From positions 1 to 12,319 of the forward strand of contig CAMLDH010000088.1 in NCBI GenBank assembly GCA_946478765.1: a stretch of DNA of 12,319 nt, written 5' to 3'. This DNA is from an uncultured Oxalobacteraceae bacterium. GTDB lineage: Bacteria > Pseudomonadota > Gammaproteobacteria > Burkholderiales > Burkholderiaceae. The translations under genes were made by a program, and so were the position numbers. How positions within the stretch are numbered: position 1 is the stretch's first letter; every line of letters begins with the position of its first letter. Below, one piece after another: positions 1 to 10,343 of this stretch. The notes below the pieces were generated by a model. The model saw only the letters and a program-made list of their open reading frames with translations, was not told where the DNA came from and ran no database searches.

Positions 1-505
1 TCAGGTCGAGCGTGTATTTTTTGAGCGCTTCGCGCTGTCCTTCCGCATCCTGCGAGCTGACATTGGCGCCGCCGCGCACGGCCGTGATGGCTGCTTCCAG
101 CGCCTTGCGGGCCAAGCCGAATTCACGCGCCAGCTTGCCGGCGTCGGACTTATCCTCGGTCAAGGCCAGCAGCGCCATTTCGCTGGAAATGAACTGGTCG
201 CCATGCTTTTGCGCTTCCTTGTCCGCCAGATTCAGCAAGGATCCCAAATCGCGGCCGATCTGCACTTCGCCGCCGGTGCCGGTCACTTTCGGCAGCCGCT
301 CCAGCGCGCTTTTCAACCCATTGCTCAAGCCGCCGATATTAACGCCTGCCCGCTGCAGCAGCGAGCGCGCGCTGCCGTCGTCCTGATTCAGCAATGCAAT
401 CAGCAGATGCACCGGCTCTATATATTGATTATCATTGCCGACCGCTTGGCTCTGGGCATCGGCCAAGGCTTCCTGCAATTTGGTTGTCAGTTTGTCGAGA
501 CGCAT
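1..505 (-). CDS. clpB: ClpB disaggregase, N-terminal part (partial, runs off the left edge)
   Basis: The first 168 residues of the Hsp100 AAA+ disaggregase ClpB, a cytosolic hexamer that threads aggregated proteins with help from DnaK/DnaJ/GrpE. The visible part starts MRLDKLTTKLQEAL and contains the paired Clp N-domain repeats (about residues 5-75 and 80-145; IEPVHLLIALL and ISSEMALLALTED mark equivalent helices). It ends at KKYTLDL, the linker just before the first nucleotide-binding domain, so both ATPase domains and the middle coiled coil lie outside the window. The start at 505 is supported by a GGGGAG Shine-Dalgarno at 511-516, five bases upstream. A sigma-32-type promoter (538-565) lies just upstream, the regulation expected for clpB. 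No frameshift is seen. ClpA/ClpC are less likely because the N-domain wording and heat-shock promoter fit ClpB. Confidence 0.96.
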   Translation of the reverse strand, partial: MRLDKLTTKLQEALADAQSQAVGNDNQYIEPVHLLIALLNQDDGSARSLLQRAGVNIGGLSNGLKSALERLPKVTGTGGEVQIGRDLGSLLNLADKEAQKHGDQFISSEMALLALTEDKSDAGKLAREFGLARKALEAAITAVRGGANVSSQDAEGQREALKKYTLDL

Positions 506-537
506 GATTACTCCCCAAAAAAATCACTCTGCCAACA

Positions 538-565
538 AAATTGGGCCAAGTAACCACTTTTCAAG
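538..565 (-). promoter_or_regulatory. Heat-shock (sigma-32/RpoH type) promoter of clpB
   Basis: Read on the minus strand, a perfect CTTGAAA -35 element (565-559) is followed after 12-13 bases by GCCCAATTT (546-538), close to the RpoH -10 consensus CCCCATNT. The -10 lies about 33 bases before the clpB ATG, giving a predicted leader of roughly 25 nt that includes the GGGGAG ribosome site. Position, spacing and the nature of the gene agree. The -10 is not a perfect match, and the transcription start is inferred. Confidence 0.8.
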
Positions 566-589
566 AAAGGATTTTGCTGTTGAGCCGCA

Positions 590-618
590 TTGACTATCCA
601 TTTTGTCCATTTTAAAAA
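590..618 (+). promoter_or_regulatory. Candidate sigma-70 promoter facing the broken gene at 652
   Basis: TTGACT (590-595, five of six to the -35 consensus) is separated by 17 bases from TAAAAA (613-618, four of six to the -10). It points rightwards and would start transcription around 625, about 27 bases before the ATG at 652. The spacer contains two tandem 9-nt units, TCCATTTTG and TCCATTTTA, at 597-614. It lies back to back with the clpB promoter. AT-rich spacers produce such matches by chance, so confidence is moderate. Confidence 0.45.
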
Positions 619-630
619 TGATTGTCATTT
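616..630. promoter_or_regulatory. Fur-like dyad overlapping the -10/start region
   Basis: AAATGA-TTG-TCATTT is a perfect inverted repeat with 6-bp arms and a 3-bp centre. Its repeated NAT-type pattern resembles half-sites of Fur-family operators. It covers the downstream end of the candidate -10 and the predicted start of the plus-strand transcript, a typical repressor position. It also lies about 50-70 bp upstream of the clpB heat-shock promoter. The 19-bp Fur consensus is only partly met, so the regulator's identity is not established. Confidence 0.35.
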
Positions 631-651
631 ACCGACTCAACGCAGACTGAG

Positions 652-895
652 ATGGACCTGCATCAACTTCAACTCAGCTATCAGGCGGAAGACGACCGTA
701 TCCTGCTGCGCGTATCGTTCAAAGCAGACGATGGCAGGCTGCAGGAAATCCGCGCGTGGCTGACGCGCCGGCGGCAATTTCGATGCGCCGTTTGACGCGG
801 AAATCCAGGGCTATCCAATTGGCGAGGCGCCGATCCTGGTGAGCGCAGCGCATTTCACGATGAACGTAAATCAACCGCTGCGGATCAATTCAGGG
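652..895 (+). pseudogene. Remnant of a small conserved hypothetical gene, internally deleted and truncated
   Basis: The first segment (652 to about 771) encodes MDLHQLQLSYQAEDDRILL and on to EIRAWLTRR, with good coding character, but the frame reaches a TGA at 793-795. The coding sense resumes in the +1 frame at about 773-889, reading GGNFDAPFDAEIQGYPIGEA and ending near NQPLRIN before nonsense (stop TAA 926-928). The two halves look like the start and a later part of one protein, joined by a deletion of roughly 769-775 that is out of frame. The 3' end is also missing and runs into the ftsB 3' end. From memory, similar small uncharacterised proteins with an LTRR...NFDAPF...LRINFA layout occur in Burkholderiales; this was not looked up. 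No function is known. A sequencing error could explain the frame change alone but not the short length. Confidence 0.65.
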
Positions 896-1228
896 ATGCG
901 TGAAATTGGATGCAGGTGTAACAGGTAAGGAGCCAGGCGCCGCAACCAGTTTGCCATTCGGCTCAAGCACCTGAATGAAAATCTCGTTTTCCTTGATCAT
1001 GCCCAACTCGTAGCGGGCACGTTCTTCGACCGCCCCGGTACCGTCTTTCAGGTCCTGCACTTCGGAATTGAGTTTGGCGTTGCGCGCTTTGAGTTCGTCG
1101 TTTTTCTTTTGCGCGGCGGTGACTTGCTTGTCCAGATCCCAGACGCGCAACCATCCGCCTTTACCCAGCCACAGAGGGTACTGGATCAACAGCAATAAGG
1201 CTGTGAGGCAGATGAGAATCAGGCGCAT
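890..1228 (-). CDS. ftsB: Cell division protein FtsB (DivIC/septum formation initiator family)
   Basis: A 112-residue bitopic membrane protein of the divisome. FtsB pairs with FtsL and binds FtsQ, and the FtsQLB complex activates FtsWI septal peptidoglycan synthesis. A short cytoplasmic start leads into one transmembrane helix (about residues 3-21, [20 protein letters not shown]), then a periplasmic coiled coil (about 32-66) and the family-typical segment [20 protein letters not shown]. The position directly after eno is typical of betaproteobacteria. The ATG at 1228 has no recognisable Shine-Dalgarno (it is preceded by ACGCCCCG) and sits 9 bases below a perfect hairpin. Length and the membrane helix support this start. 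The tail after about residue 92 is Pro/Ala-rich and its stop codon falls at the junction with the decayed gene, so the extreme C-terminus may be a product of that rearrangement. Confidence 0.93.
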   Translation of the reverse strand: MRLILICLTALLLLIQYPLWLGKGGWLRVWDLDKQVTAAQKKNDELKARNAKLNSEVQDLKDGTGAVEERARYELGMIKENEIFIQVLEPNGKLVAAPGSLPVTPASNFTHP

Positions 1229-1237
1229 CGGGGCGTG

Positions 1238-1268
1238 TTCGGCTGAAAAACAATATTTTTCAGCCGAA
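1238..1268 (-). promoter_or_regulatory. Perfect 13-bp hairpin between eno and ftsB
   Basis: TTCGGCTGAAAAA (1238-1250) and TTTTTCAGCCGAA (1256-1268) are exact inverted repeats around a 5-nt loop, in the 49-nt gap between the eno stop and the ftsB start. The GC pairs are at the base and the A/T pairs near the loop, with no U-tract after the stem in either direction, so it is not a classical intrinsic terminator. In the eno-ftsB mRNA it would stop 9 nt before the ftsB ATG, where a ribosome site would normally be. An mRNA stability or translation-control role is inferred. Confidence 0.7.
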
Positions 1269-1275
1269 GCTTCGG
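1264..1275. repeat. 12-bp perfect palindrome sharing an arm with the eno-ftsB hairpin
   Basis: CCGAAGCTTCGG is self-complementary over 12 bases. Its left half (CCGAA) is the base of the right arm of the 13-bp hairpin, so the two pairings exclude each other at the base. It ends 2 bases before the eno stop codon. It may be an extended or alternative stem, or a DNA dyad; nothing more can be said. Confidence 0.5.
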
Positions 1276-1277
1276 AC

Positions 1278-2561
<1,284 letters not shown>

Positions 2562-2710
2562 TCATTTCTCCAAAATTAAGCAGATTCGTCTTCTAATTTG
2601 TTGCGAGACAGCGTCCTTTTCGCTATCAGCGACAGAGTCATTCGGCCCATTTCGGCGCGCGCCCCCCCTTGCTGACACTTCAAAGAGAACCTGCCCCGCA
2701 ATAGTGAAAA
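2562..2710. other. kdsA-eno intergenic gap
   Basis: 149 bases without a gene. It contains the eno ribosome site (GGAG in the last 12 bases), a 10-bp GC palindrome GGCGCGCGCC at 2654-2663 that runs into a C7 tract, and a small TCGCT-GAT-AGCGA stem in minus-strand sense. There is no U-tract terminator. I see no convincing -35/-10 pair, so whether eno has its own promoter here cannot be decided by eye. Confidence 0.5.
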
Positions 2711-5253
<2,543 letters not shown>

Positions 5254-5257
5254 TCAA

Positions 5258-5263
5258 ATTATA
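5258..5263 (-). promoter_or_regulatory. pyrG promoter -10 box
   Basis: An exact TATAAT on the minus strand in the lpxR-pyrG gap, 38 bases upstream of the pyrG start. A TTGACG lies only 10 bases upstream (5274-5279), too close to act as its -35; at 17 bases there is only a poor match in a GGGTTT stretch. The box is strong and well placed, but the -35 is uncertain, so this may be a -10-dependent or activator-assisted promoter. Confidence 0.6.
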
Positions 5264-5313
5264 CCGCAAACCTCGTCAAAACCCGAGCATTTCCCATGTT
5301 TCATGTTCTGAAA

Positions 5314-5333
5314 GGGGCCTGAAATGCCAGCCC
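5314..5333 (-). terminator. Weak terminator-like hairpin after the lpxR-family gene
   Basis: Minus-strand sequence 12 bases after the LpxR-family stop can fold GGGCTG...CAGGCCC with one bulged base, followed by CTTTC rather than a real U-tract. It would separate the upstream operon from pyrG. The stem is imperfect and the tail poor; leaky read-through or no termination is just as likely. Confidence 0.25.
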
Positions 5334-5345
5334 GGCGCCCGTCAC

Positions 5346-6287
5346 TTACGGGGTATAGGAAAACCACAGTCTCACAAAGTTTTGCGCGCCGATGCTATTC
5401 GAAAGCGCGCTGATCTCGTTGCTGCGCCGGACCACCGATGCGCTGACATTGTAGGCGCCGTAATTCCAGGCCAGCCCAACCTCTGCCTCCCCTACAAGGC
5501 GCTTCGGTTTGACGGTATGGGGATTGTCCGTTGAAAAATAGCCGCCCTGGAGCGTCGCGTTGTAGCCGATTGCGTTCGCGTCCAGACGGAGGAAGCCATG
5601 CAGCGTGGACTGCTCCGGCAGCGGGTTCAACTGCCCGGCGCGCAAGGCGAGGCCGACGCCTGCATCGGTATAGATATTACCGAACCGCGCATGCAGATTC
5701 GGCGTCAGATCGATGGATGGCGTGTATGTCCAGCGTACCGGCGCCATATCGGCATAGAGCACCACGCCCGGCTCATTTTTGACCTGTTTGCTCCAGCCTT
5801 GCGGCAGTGGCTGCCGGAGCAGCCGGTGCAAATTCGTCTGCGTCCATTCTCCGCCAGCGCAGGGGCCGAGACAGCCGAGGTCGAATCCTATTCTGAGACG
5901 GCTGCCGTCGTCATGACGGGTTTCCTTGAAAAAGCCGCCATAGAGCCAGCCCGCATACGGATGATCCGGCGGCCCCACGAATGCCGGCGGCAATTTGATA
6001 TCCGACGCGGTGTAGAGTTCTTGTCCGACCCGCCAGCCGAAAACGGTGGTTTGGCCAGTGCCACGCAACGCATACTGCTGTTCGATACGGACGCCGCTGG
6101 TATAAAACCCGTCATTCTTGTTCAACAATAAAGTATCGTTGTCGATATTGAACAGCGTGGTCGATTTCCCCTGTGCCGCGGCCGCTTGAAAATCATCGAG
6201 CACGTTACCGGCCGCGCCTGCATCAGACTGGGCGGAAGCGGCAATCAATAGAAATCCGAGGAATGGTTTGAAGAATGACTGTCGCAT
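5346..6287 (-). CDS. lpxR: LpxR-family outer-membrane lipid A 3'-O-deacylase
   Basis: 313 residues with an N-terminal signal peptide (about 1-25, FLGFLLIAASAQSDAGA). The body matches the LpxR/DUF2219 family: 12-stranded outer-membrane barrels that remove the 3'-acyloxyacyl group of lipid A. Landmarks are Asn50-Asp51 in NIDNDTL, Thr63 in GFYTSG, PYAGWLYGGF (110-119), the GPCAGG glycine-rich turn (141-146), and His154 in QTNLHRLL. The C-terminus ends in an aromatic strand (VRLWFSYTP), as in outer-membrane proteins. Compared from memory with Salmonella LpxR (N9, D10, T34, H122, E128), all are kept except the E128 position, which falls on Pro160. The start at 6287 lies 8 bases after the stop of the alpha/beta hydrolase, with no strong ribosome site, so the two are probably co-transcribed. 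Activity is inferred from the family. Confidence 0.85.
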   Translation of the reverse strand: MRQSFFKPFLGFLLIAASAQSDAGAAGNVLDDFQAAAAQGKSTTLFNIDNDTLLLNKNDGFYTSGVRIEQQYALRGTGQTTVFGWRVGQELYTASDIKLPPAFVGPPDHPYAGWLYGGFFKETRHDDGSRLRIGFDLGCLGPCAGGEWTQTNLHRLLRQPLPQGWSKQVKNEPGVVLYADMAPVRWTYTPSIDLTPNLHARFGNIYTDAGVGLALRAGQLNPLPEQSTLHGFLRLDANAIGYNATLQGGYFSTDNPHTVKPKRLVGEAEVGLAWNYGAYNVSASVVRRSNEISALSNSIGAQNFVRLWFSYTP

Positions 6288-6295
6288 AAAATTGG

Positions 6296-7093
6296 TCAGG
6301 AATGGGCTAATGATTGAACCATCTCATGCAATGCGCTTGCCGCCATCGCAGGAGATTCCAAGGGAAACAGATGGCCGCCGGGAACCAGCCGAAAATACTG
6401 CCCCGCCAACCGCCTGGTCGCCGCCATGCCGGCTTTGCGGCACTCGATTGAATCTTTGCCGCCGATGAAACCCACCGGCACCGGAAACGATGAGCGCACC
6501 ATGGTACCGATGTGATGCGGCAGGCTGCGATAGACCGCAGTTTCCGTTTCGCGCGTGAACCGTAGTGTGACGCCTTCAGGGTGCGACTGCAGACCATGCT
6601 CAATATAATCGCGCAATACTTCGGGAGGCCAGATCGCAAACATGTTTTTCGATGCATAGTGCCGATAGGCCTCTTCTGTGTTGGCCCACATATTGCGGCG
6701 CCTCTCGGAAAACTGGGCAGGCGAGAATTTCTTGTCGGCGTTGATCGATTTCACGACACGCAGCAATAATGCACGCCAACCGGCGACGATAGGTGCATCA
6801 AGCAACACAACGCACCGCACCAGATCGGGCCGCGCTTTCGCCGCCATCAGGCTCAACACGCCACCCATCGAATGTCCAGCCAGCACGACCGGCTGATCAT
6901 ATCGTGCAGTCAACGCATCAATCAATTCCAGCGTCAATGCATGCCAGCCATTGCGCACCGGGTAGCGCGGATTGTGCGCGTGCATCGGCAACGCCTGCAC
7001 ATCGTAATGCTTGCGCAAATGATCGAAAAATACGCGATAGGTGCCGGCGGGGTAGCTATTGGCATGAACAAAATGAAGGATGGGCTGTGTCAT
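6296..7093 (-). CDS. Alpha/beta hydrolase of unknown substrate
   Basis: 265 residues with the alpha/beta-hydrolase fold and no signal peptide or membrane helix, so probably cytosolic. The likely triad is Ser75 in the nucleophile elbow GHSMGG (73-78), Asp214 in GGKDSIE and His241 in PGGHLFPLE. The N-terminal HANSYPAGTY (10-19) takes the place of the usual oxyanion HG motif. A variable cap region (about 100-195) is rich in charged and aromatic residues, as in esterases and haloalkane/epoxide hydrolase relatives. No feature fixes the substrate. It starts 23 bases after the comEC stop and ends 8 bases before the LpxR-family gene, without clear ribosome sites. The envelope-oriented context allows an acyl-ester substrate, but that is speculation. 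Confidence 0.88.
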   Translation of the reverse strand: MTQPILHFVHANSYPAGTYRVFFDHLRKHYDVQALPMHAHNPRYPVRNGWHALTLELIDALTARYDQPVVLAGHSMGGVLSLMAAKARPDLVRCVVLLDAPIVAGWRALLLRVVKSINADKKFSPAQFSERRRNMWANTEEAYRHYASKNMFAIWPPEVLRDYIEHGLQSHPEGVTLRFTRETETAVYRSLPHHIGTMVRSSFPVPVGFIGGKDSIECRKAGMAATRRLAGQYFRLVPGGHLFPLESPAMAASALHEMVQSLAHS

Positions 7094-7116
7094 GATTATT
7101 TTTTATCAACCCTGCA

Positions 7117-9540
7117 TTAGCGACCGTACCAATAACGGGCGTGATCGGTACGATACTCAGTAGCATTAAGCGCGGCACCAAACTCCAGCGTGACCGCGCC
7201 CGACTCATCGCTGCGCACACGTTTGATGCCGAAACGGCCGTAGCGTTCGAACACTTCAGTCTTCGGATGATGATAGCGATTCCGATACCCTACCTGAAAC
7301 AGCGCCAGCTCCGGTTTGACCGCACGCAAAAACACCTCGGTAGACGAGGTGCCGCTGCCGTGATGCGGTGCGAGCAATACCGATGCCGGCAATTTCTCCG
7401 CACTGTTTTCCACCAGTTCCGATTCCTGCACCGCTTCGATGTCGCCGGCCAGAAGAATGGATTGCCCGCCTGCCGTGATTTTCAATGTGCAACTGCGCGC
7501 GTTCGGTTTCCATTTGCTGCTGTCGTAACTGACTGCGGTCGGATGCAGCATATCGAACTGCACGCCATCCCACGACCATGCCTGCCCTGCGATGCAGCGC
7601 CGATGACCCGGCGCGGCCTTGACGATCGGGCTGGCATACGACAGCGACGACGCAACCCAGCCCACTTTGATCGCGTCAAAAATCGATAGCGCGCCGCCCG
7701 AGTGGTCGTTATCGTTGTGCGACACAACCACGCCATCCAGCGCATCGATCCCGCGTGCTTTCAAGTAAGGCAGGATGACACGATTGGCGCCATCCGATTG
7801 CGGCGAATAGAACGGCCCGGTGTCGTACAGCAAACGATGATGCCGGGTCTCGACCAGCAGCGCCATGCCCTGTCCCACGTCGAATGCGGTGACCCGCATC
7901 TCGCCTTGTTTCGGATGGGTCGGCACATTCAGCATCAGCGGCAACCATCCCGCAAAACCAAGCCAGCGCACTGGCCAGCCGCGCGGCGCAAGCAGCCATA
8001 GCGTGCCTGTCAATGCAGATCCGAAGATCCAGAATGCAGGAACCGGCGCAGTCCACACCGCAGTCGGAAAGCTGCTGAGCCACGCCAGAACCAGCGCCAG
8101 CCATTCGACCATCAAATGCGCCAATCCGAGCAGCCAGCCGCACAGCGGCGCGGGCAACACGCTGCCGGCAAGCGCCAGCGGCGTTACGATAAAACTGATG
8201 AGCGGAATCGCAACAGCATTGGCGATCGGACTGACGAGCGACATTTGCCCGAACAGCAGCATCGTGAGCGGAACCAGGCCAATGGTTACGACATATTGCG
8301 TGTGGCCCGCGGATTTCAGCGTGCTTATCCAGCGCTCCTTGCGCGTTGGTGCGGCGTCCGTCTGCAACTGCGTGCGCCCGACCGACGCGTACAGGATGAT
8401 CGCAACCGCACCAAACGACAGCCAGAATCCCGGCCACAAAACTGCCCACGGATCGAGCAGAACGACGACGCCCAATGCAACGCACAACACGTGCGAGACG
8501 CTGGTGATGCGCCCCAACCACAACGCGACCGCCACCACGCTCAGCATGTACAGCGTGCGCTGCGCCGGCACGCCGAAACCGGCGAGCAACACGTAGAGCA
8601 ATGCAATGCCCGCTCCCGCCAAAGCTGCCGCCTTTTGCGCCGGCAATATCAAGGGCAACCTGGCATCCGTAAAGAATGAGCGCCGCCACAATGCAGACGC
8701 GATCGCGGCAAACAGGCCTGCAATCATTGTGATGTGCAAACCCGAGATCGATACCAAATGACCGATGCCCGTGCGATTGAACACTTGCCAATCGGTTTGA
8801 TGGATCGCACGCTGATCCCCGACCACCAGCGCCACGATTACACCGGCATATTCCTTGTCTGGCAACGCAGCGACAATCCGGTCGCGCAGCCAGCCACGGC
8901 AATGCTCGACGACATTGCCAAAGGTGATGACGAAATTATCGATGCGCCGATTCTTCAGCAGCACACTGTCATCCGGCCGTACGTGCCCGGTTGCGCGCAG
9001 ATTTTGTTCCAGCAGCCACACTTCGTAATCAAAACCATGAGGATTGGCGCTGCCGTGCGGACGTTGCAGGCGCACGGTCAATTGCCATCGCTCACCGGGT
9101 TTGACGTCGCCTACCGTACCTGAATCGTCGCCAAAGAATCCGGCGTACCACGACAAGGCCAATTTTGGCGGGACGACGTCAAGGGCGCCGTCATCGCTCG
9201 ATGCCCGCTCAACCGCGAAATTGAAACGAACGCCTTGATCGAAGCGGTACGGCAGGCTGTCGATCGTGCCGACCACATGCACGTCGCGTCCTTCCCACTC
9301 CTTCGGCAGTTCATGCGCCAGATAATGCTGCGCGAATAAAGCCGCCCACACAAAACCGGTGAGCGCACCGCATACAGCGAGAACAGGAATTTTAAAGGCA
9401 GGTCGGCGTATCAGTCGTACCGATAAACCCGTCAGGATTGCGGCCGCGGCCAGAAGACCGATGATCCACTGCGCCGGCAACGCCGCCTGTATTTGCAGCC
9501 AGACGACGCCGATCACGAAGCCGAGGAGGACGCTGCGCAT
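7117..9540 (-). CDS. comEC: DNA internalisation channel protein ComEC/Rec2
   Basis: 807 residues, the normal size for a full ComEC, the inner-membrane channel that passes single-stranded DNA into the cytoplasm during natural transformation. Order: N-terminal membrane helices, a soluble OB-like region (about 80-190, DUF4131), the multi-helix competence domain (about 225-510, with HLVSISGLH at 261-269), and a C-terminal metallo-beta-lactamase domain that may degrade the non-transported strand. In the last domain are FDVGQG (553-558), HNDNDH (608-613), LLAPHHGSG with His726-His727, and YRNRYHHP with His757-His758, so the metal-binding set looks intact. The ATG at 9540 is 5 bases after the tatD-like stop and has no clear Shine-Dalgarno; coupling to upstream translation is likely. 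No other competence genes are in the window. Confidence 0.95.
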   Translation of the reverse strand: MRSVLLGFVIGVVWLQIQAALPAQWIIGLLAAAAILTGLSVRLIRRPAFKIPVLAVCGALTGFVWAALFAQHYLAHELPKEWEGRDVHVVGTIDSLPYRFDQGVRFNFAVERASSDDGALDVVPPKLALSWYAGFFGDDSGTVGDVKPGERWQLTVRLQRPHGSANPHGFDYEVWLLEQNLRATGHVRPDDSVLLKNRRIDNFVITFGNVVEHCRGWLRDRIVAALPDKEYAGVIVALVVGDQRAIHQTDWQVFNRTGIGHLVSISGLHITMIAGLFAAIASALWRRSFFTDARLPLILPAQKAAALAGAGIALLYVLLAGFGVPAQRTLYMLSVVAVALWLGRITSVSHVLCVALGVVVLLDPWAVLWPGFWLSFGAVAIILYASVGRTQLQTDAAPTRKERWISTLKSAGHTQYVVTIGLVPLTMLLFGQMSLVSPIANAVAIPLISFIVTPLALAGSVLPAPLCGWLLGLAHLMVEWLALVLAWLSSFPTAVWTAPVPAFWIFGSALTGTLWLLAPRGWPVRWLGFAGWLPLMLNVPTHPKQGEMRVTAFDVGQGMALLVETRHHRLLYDTGPFYSPQSDGANRVILPYLKARGIDALDGVVVSHNDNDHSGGALSIFDAIKVGWVASSLSYASPIVKAAPGHRRCIAGQAWSWDGVQFDMLHPTAVSYDSSKWKPNARSCTLKITAGGQSILLAGDIEAVQESELVENSAEKLPASVLLAPHHGSGTSSTEVFLRAVKPELALFQVGYRNRYHHPKTEVFERYGRFGIKRVRSDESGAVTLEFGAALNATEYRTDHARYWYGR

Positions 9541-9545
9541 GCGCG

Positions 9546-10343
9546 TTACGGCAAGCGGGCCAGCCGCGGTAAAACTTGACGTGCGTTTTCGGAGGTGATT
9601 TTCGCCAACGCCGCTGTGGACATGCCACGCAGCTCAGCCATGACTTCACCGATGCGGGGCAATTCTTCCGGACTGTTTCGTTGCGGATGCCGCCATGTCG
9701 GGGAAATATCCGGCGCGTCGGTTTCGAGCACGATGGCGTCCGCTGGAAGCACGCTCGCCAAACGCCGGATTTGCAGCGCGCGGGCAAAGGTCATGGCGCC
9801 GCCAAACCCGAGCTTGAAATGCAAGCGAAGGAAGGATTGCGCCTGCTGTTGGCTGCCGTTGAACGCATGCGCAATGCCTCCCGGCACGCGAATGCGGCGC
9901 AGATATTTCAGGATCATGTCTTGCGAGCGGCGCACATGCAACAGCACCGGCAGATCGAAGTCGCGCGCAATCTTGAGTTGCTCGCTGTAGAAGTATTCCT
10001 GCTTTTCGCGCAGCGGACTGTCGCTGAATCCCGGCATAAAAAAATCGAGGCCGACTTCGCCAATGGCGACGAAGCGCGGATCTTGCATGGCGGTCTCCAC
10101 CGCGTCTCGCAGTGCTGCGAGATCGTCCTCCTCCGCCTGCGGCACATACATCGGATGAATGCCGAGCGCATATACGCAATTGGCTTGCTGTCTGGCCAGC
10201 GTCGCGACCGTACTGAAATTCGCGCGCTCAACGGTCGGGATCACGATCCACGACACCCCCAGCTGCGCGGCGCGTTCAGCAACAAGGCTTTCTTCGCCGG
10301 CGAATTCGCCCGCATCCAGGTGACAGTGAGTATCAATCCACAT
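9546..10343 (-). CDS. tatD: TatD-family metal-dependent hydrolase (YjjV-type, putative DNase)
   Basis: 265 residues from the chosen start, the usual TatD size. The two-metal TIM-barrel ligands are all present: His6 and His8 in IDTHCHLD, Glu96 in [10 protein letters not shown], His136 in VLLHVRRS, His159 in IAHAFNGS and Asp209 in LETDAPD. The wording ([43 protein letters not shown]) is closer to E. coli YjjV than to TatD or YcfH. The family has 3'-5' exonuclease or metal-dependent phosphoesterase activity; the substrate here is not known. The frame stays open to 10409, but only the ATG at 10343 gives the family N-terminus [10 protein letters not shown]. It overlaps the lolD stop by 11 bases and has no strong ribosome site, so coupling to lolD is likely. 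An ATG at 10358 is a poorer alternative. comEC follows after 5 bases. Confidence 0.93.
   Translation of the reverse strand: MWIDTHCHLDAGEFAGEESLVAERAAQLGVSWIVIPTVERANFSTVATLARQQANCVYALGIHPMYVPQAEEDDLAALRDAVETAMQDPRFVAIGEVGLDFFMPGFSDSPLREKQEYFYSEQLKIARDFDLPVLLHVRRSQDMILKYLRRIRVPGGIAHAFNGSQQQAQSFLRLHFKLGFGGAMTFARALQIRRLASVLPADAIVLETDAPDISPTWRHPQRNSPEELPRIGEVMAELRGMSTAALAKITSENARQVLPRLARLP

Noticed and set aside
1238..1268. The eno-ftsB hairpin as an intrinsic terminator
   Set aside because: No U-tract follows the stem in either direction, and the A/T pairs lie next to the loop rather than after a GC-rich stem.
2654..2668. GC palindrome and C7 tract as a phase-variable switch for eno
   Set aside because: The tract is short, outside any coding sequence or recognised promoter, and eno is essential in most conditions; there is no evidence for switching.
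5258..5279. TTGACG plus TATAAT as a complete pyrG promoter
   Set aside because: The spacer is only 10 bases, far from the 16-18 needed, so only the -10 box was kept.
7709..8902. A 397-codon minus-strand frame overlapping comEC in another frame
   Set aside because: comEC matches its family throughout in the other frame; this one is Arg/Cys/Ala-rich and has no recognisable domain.
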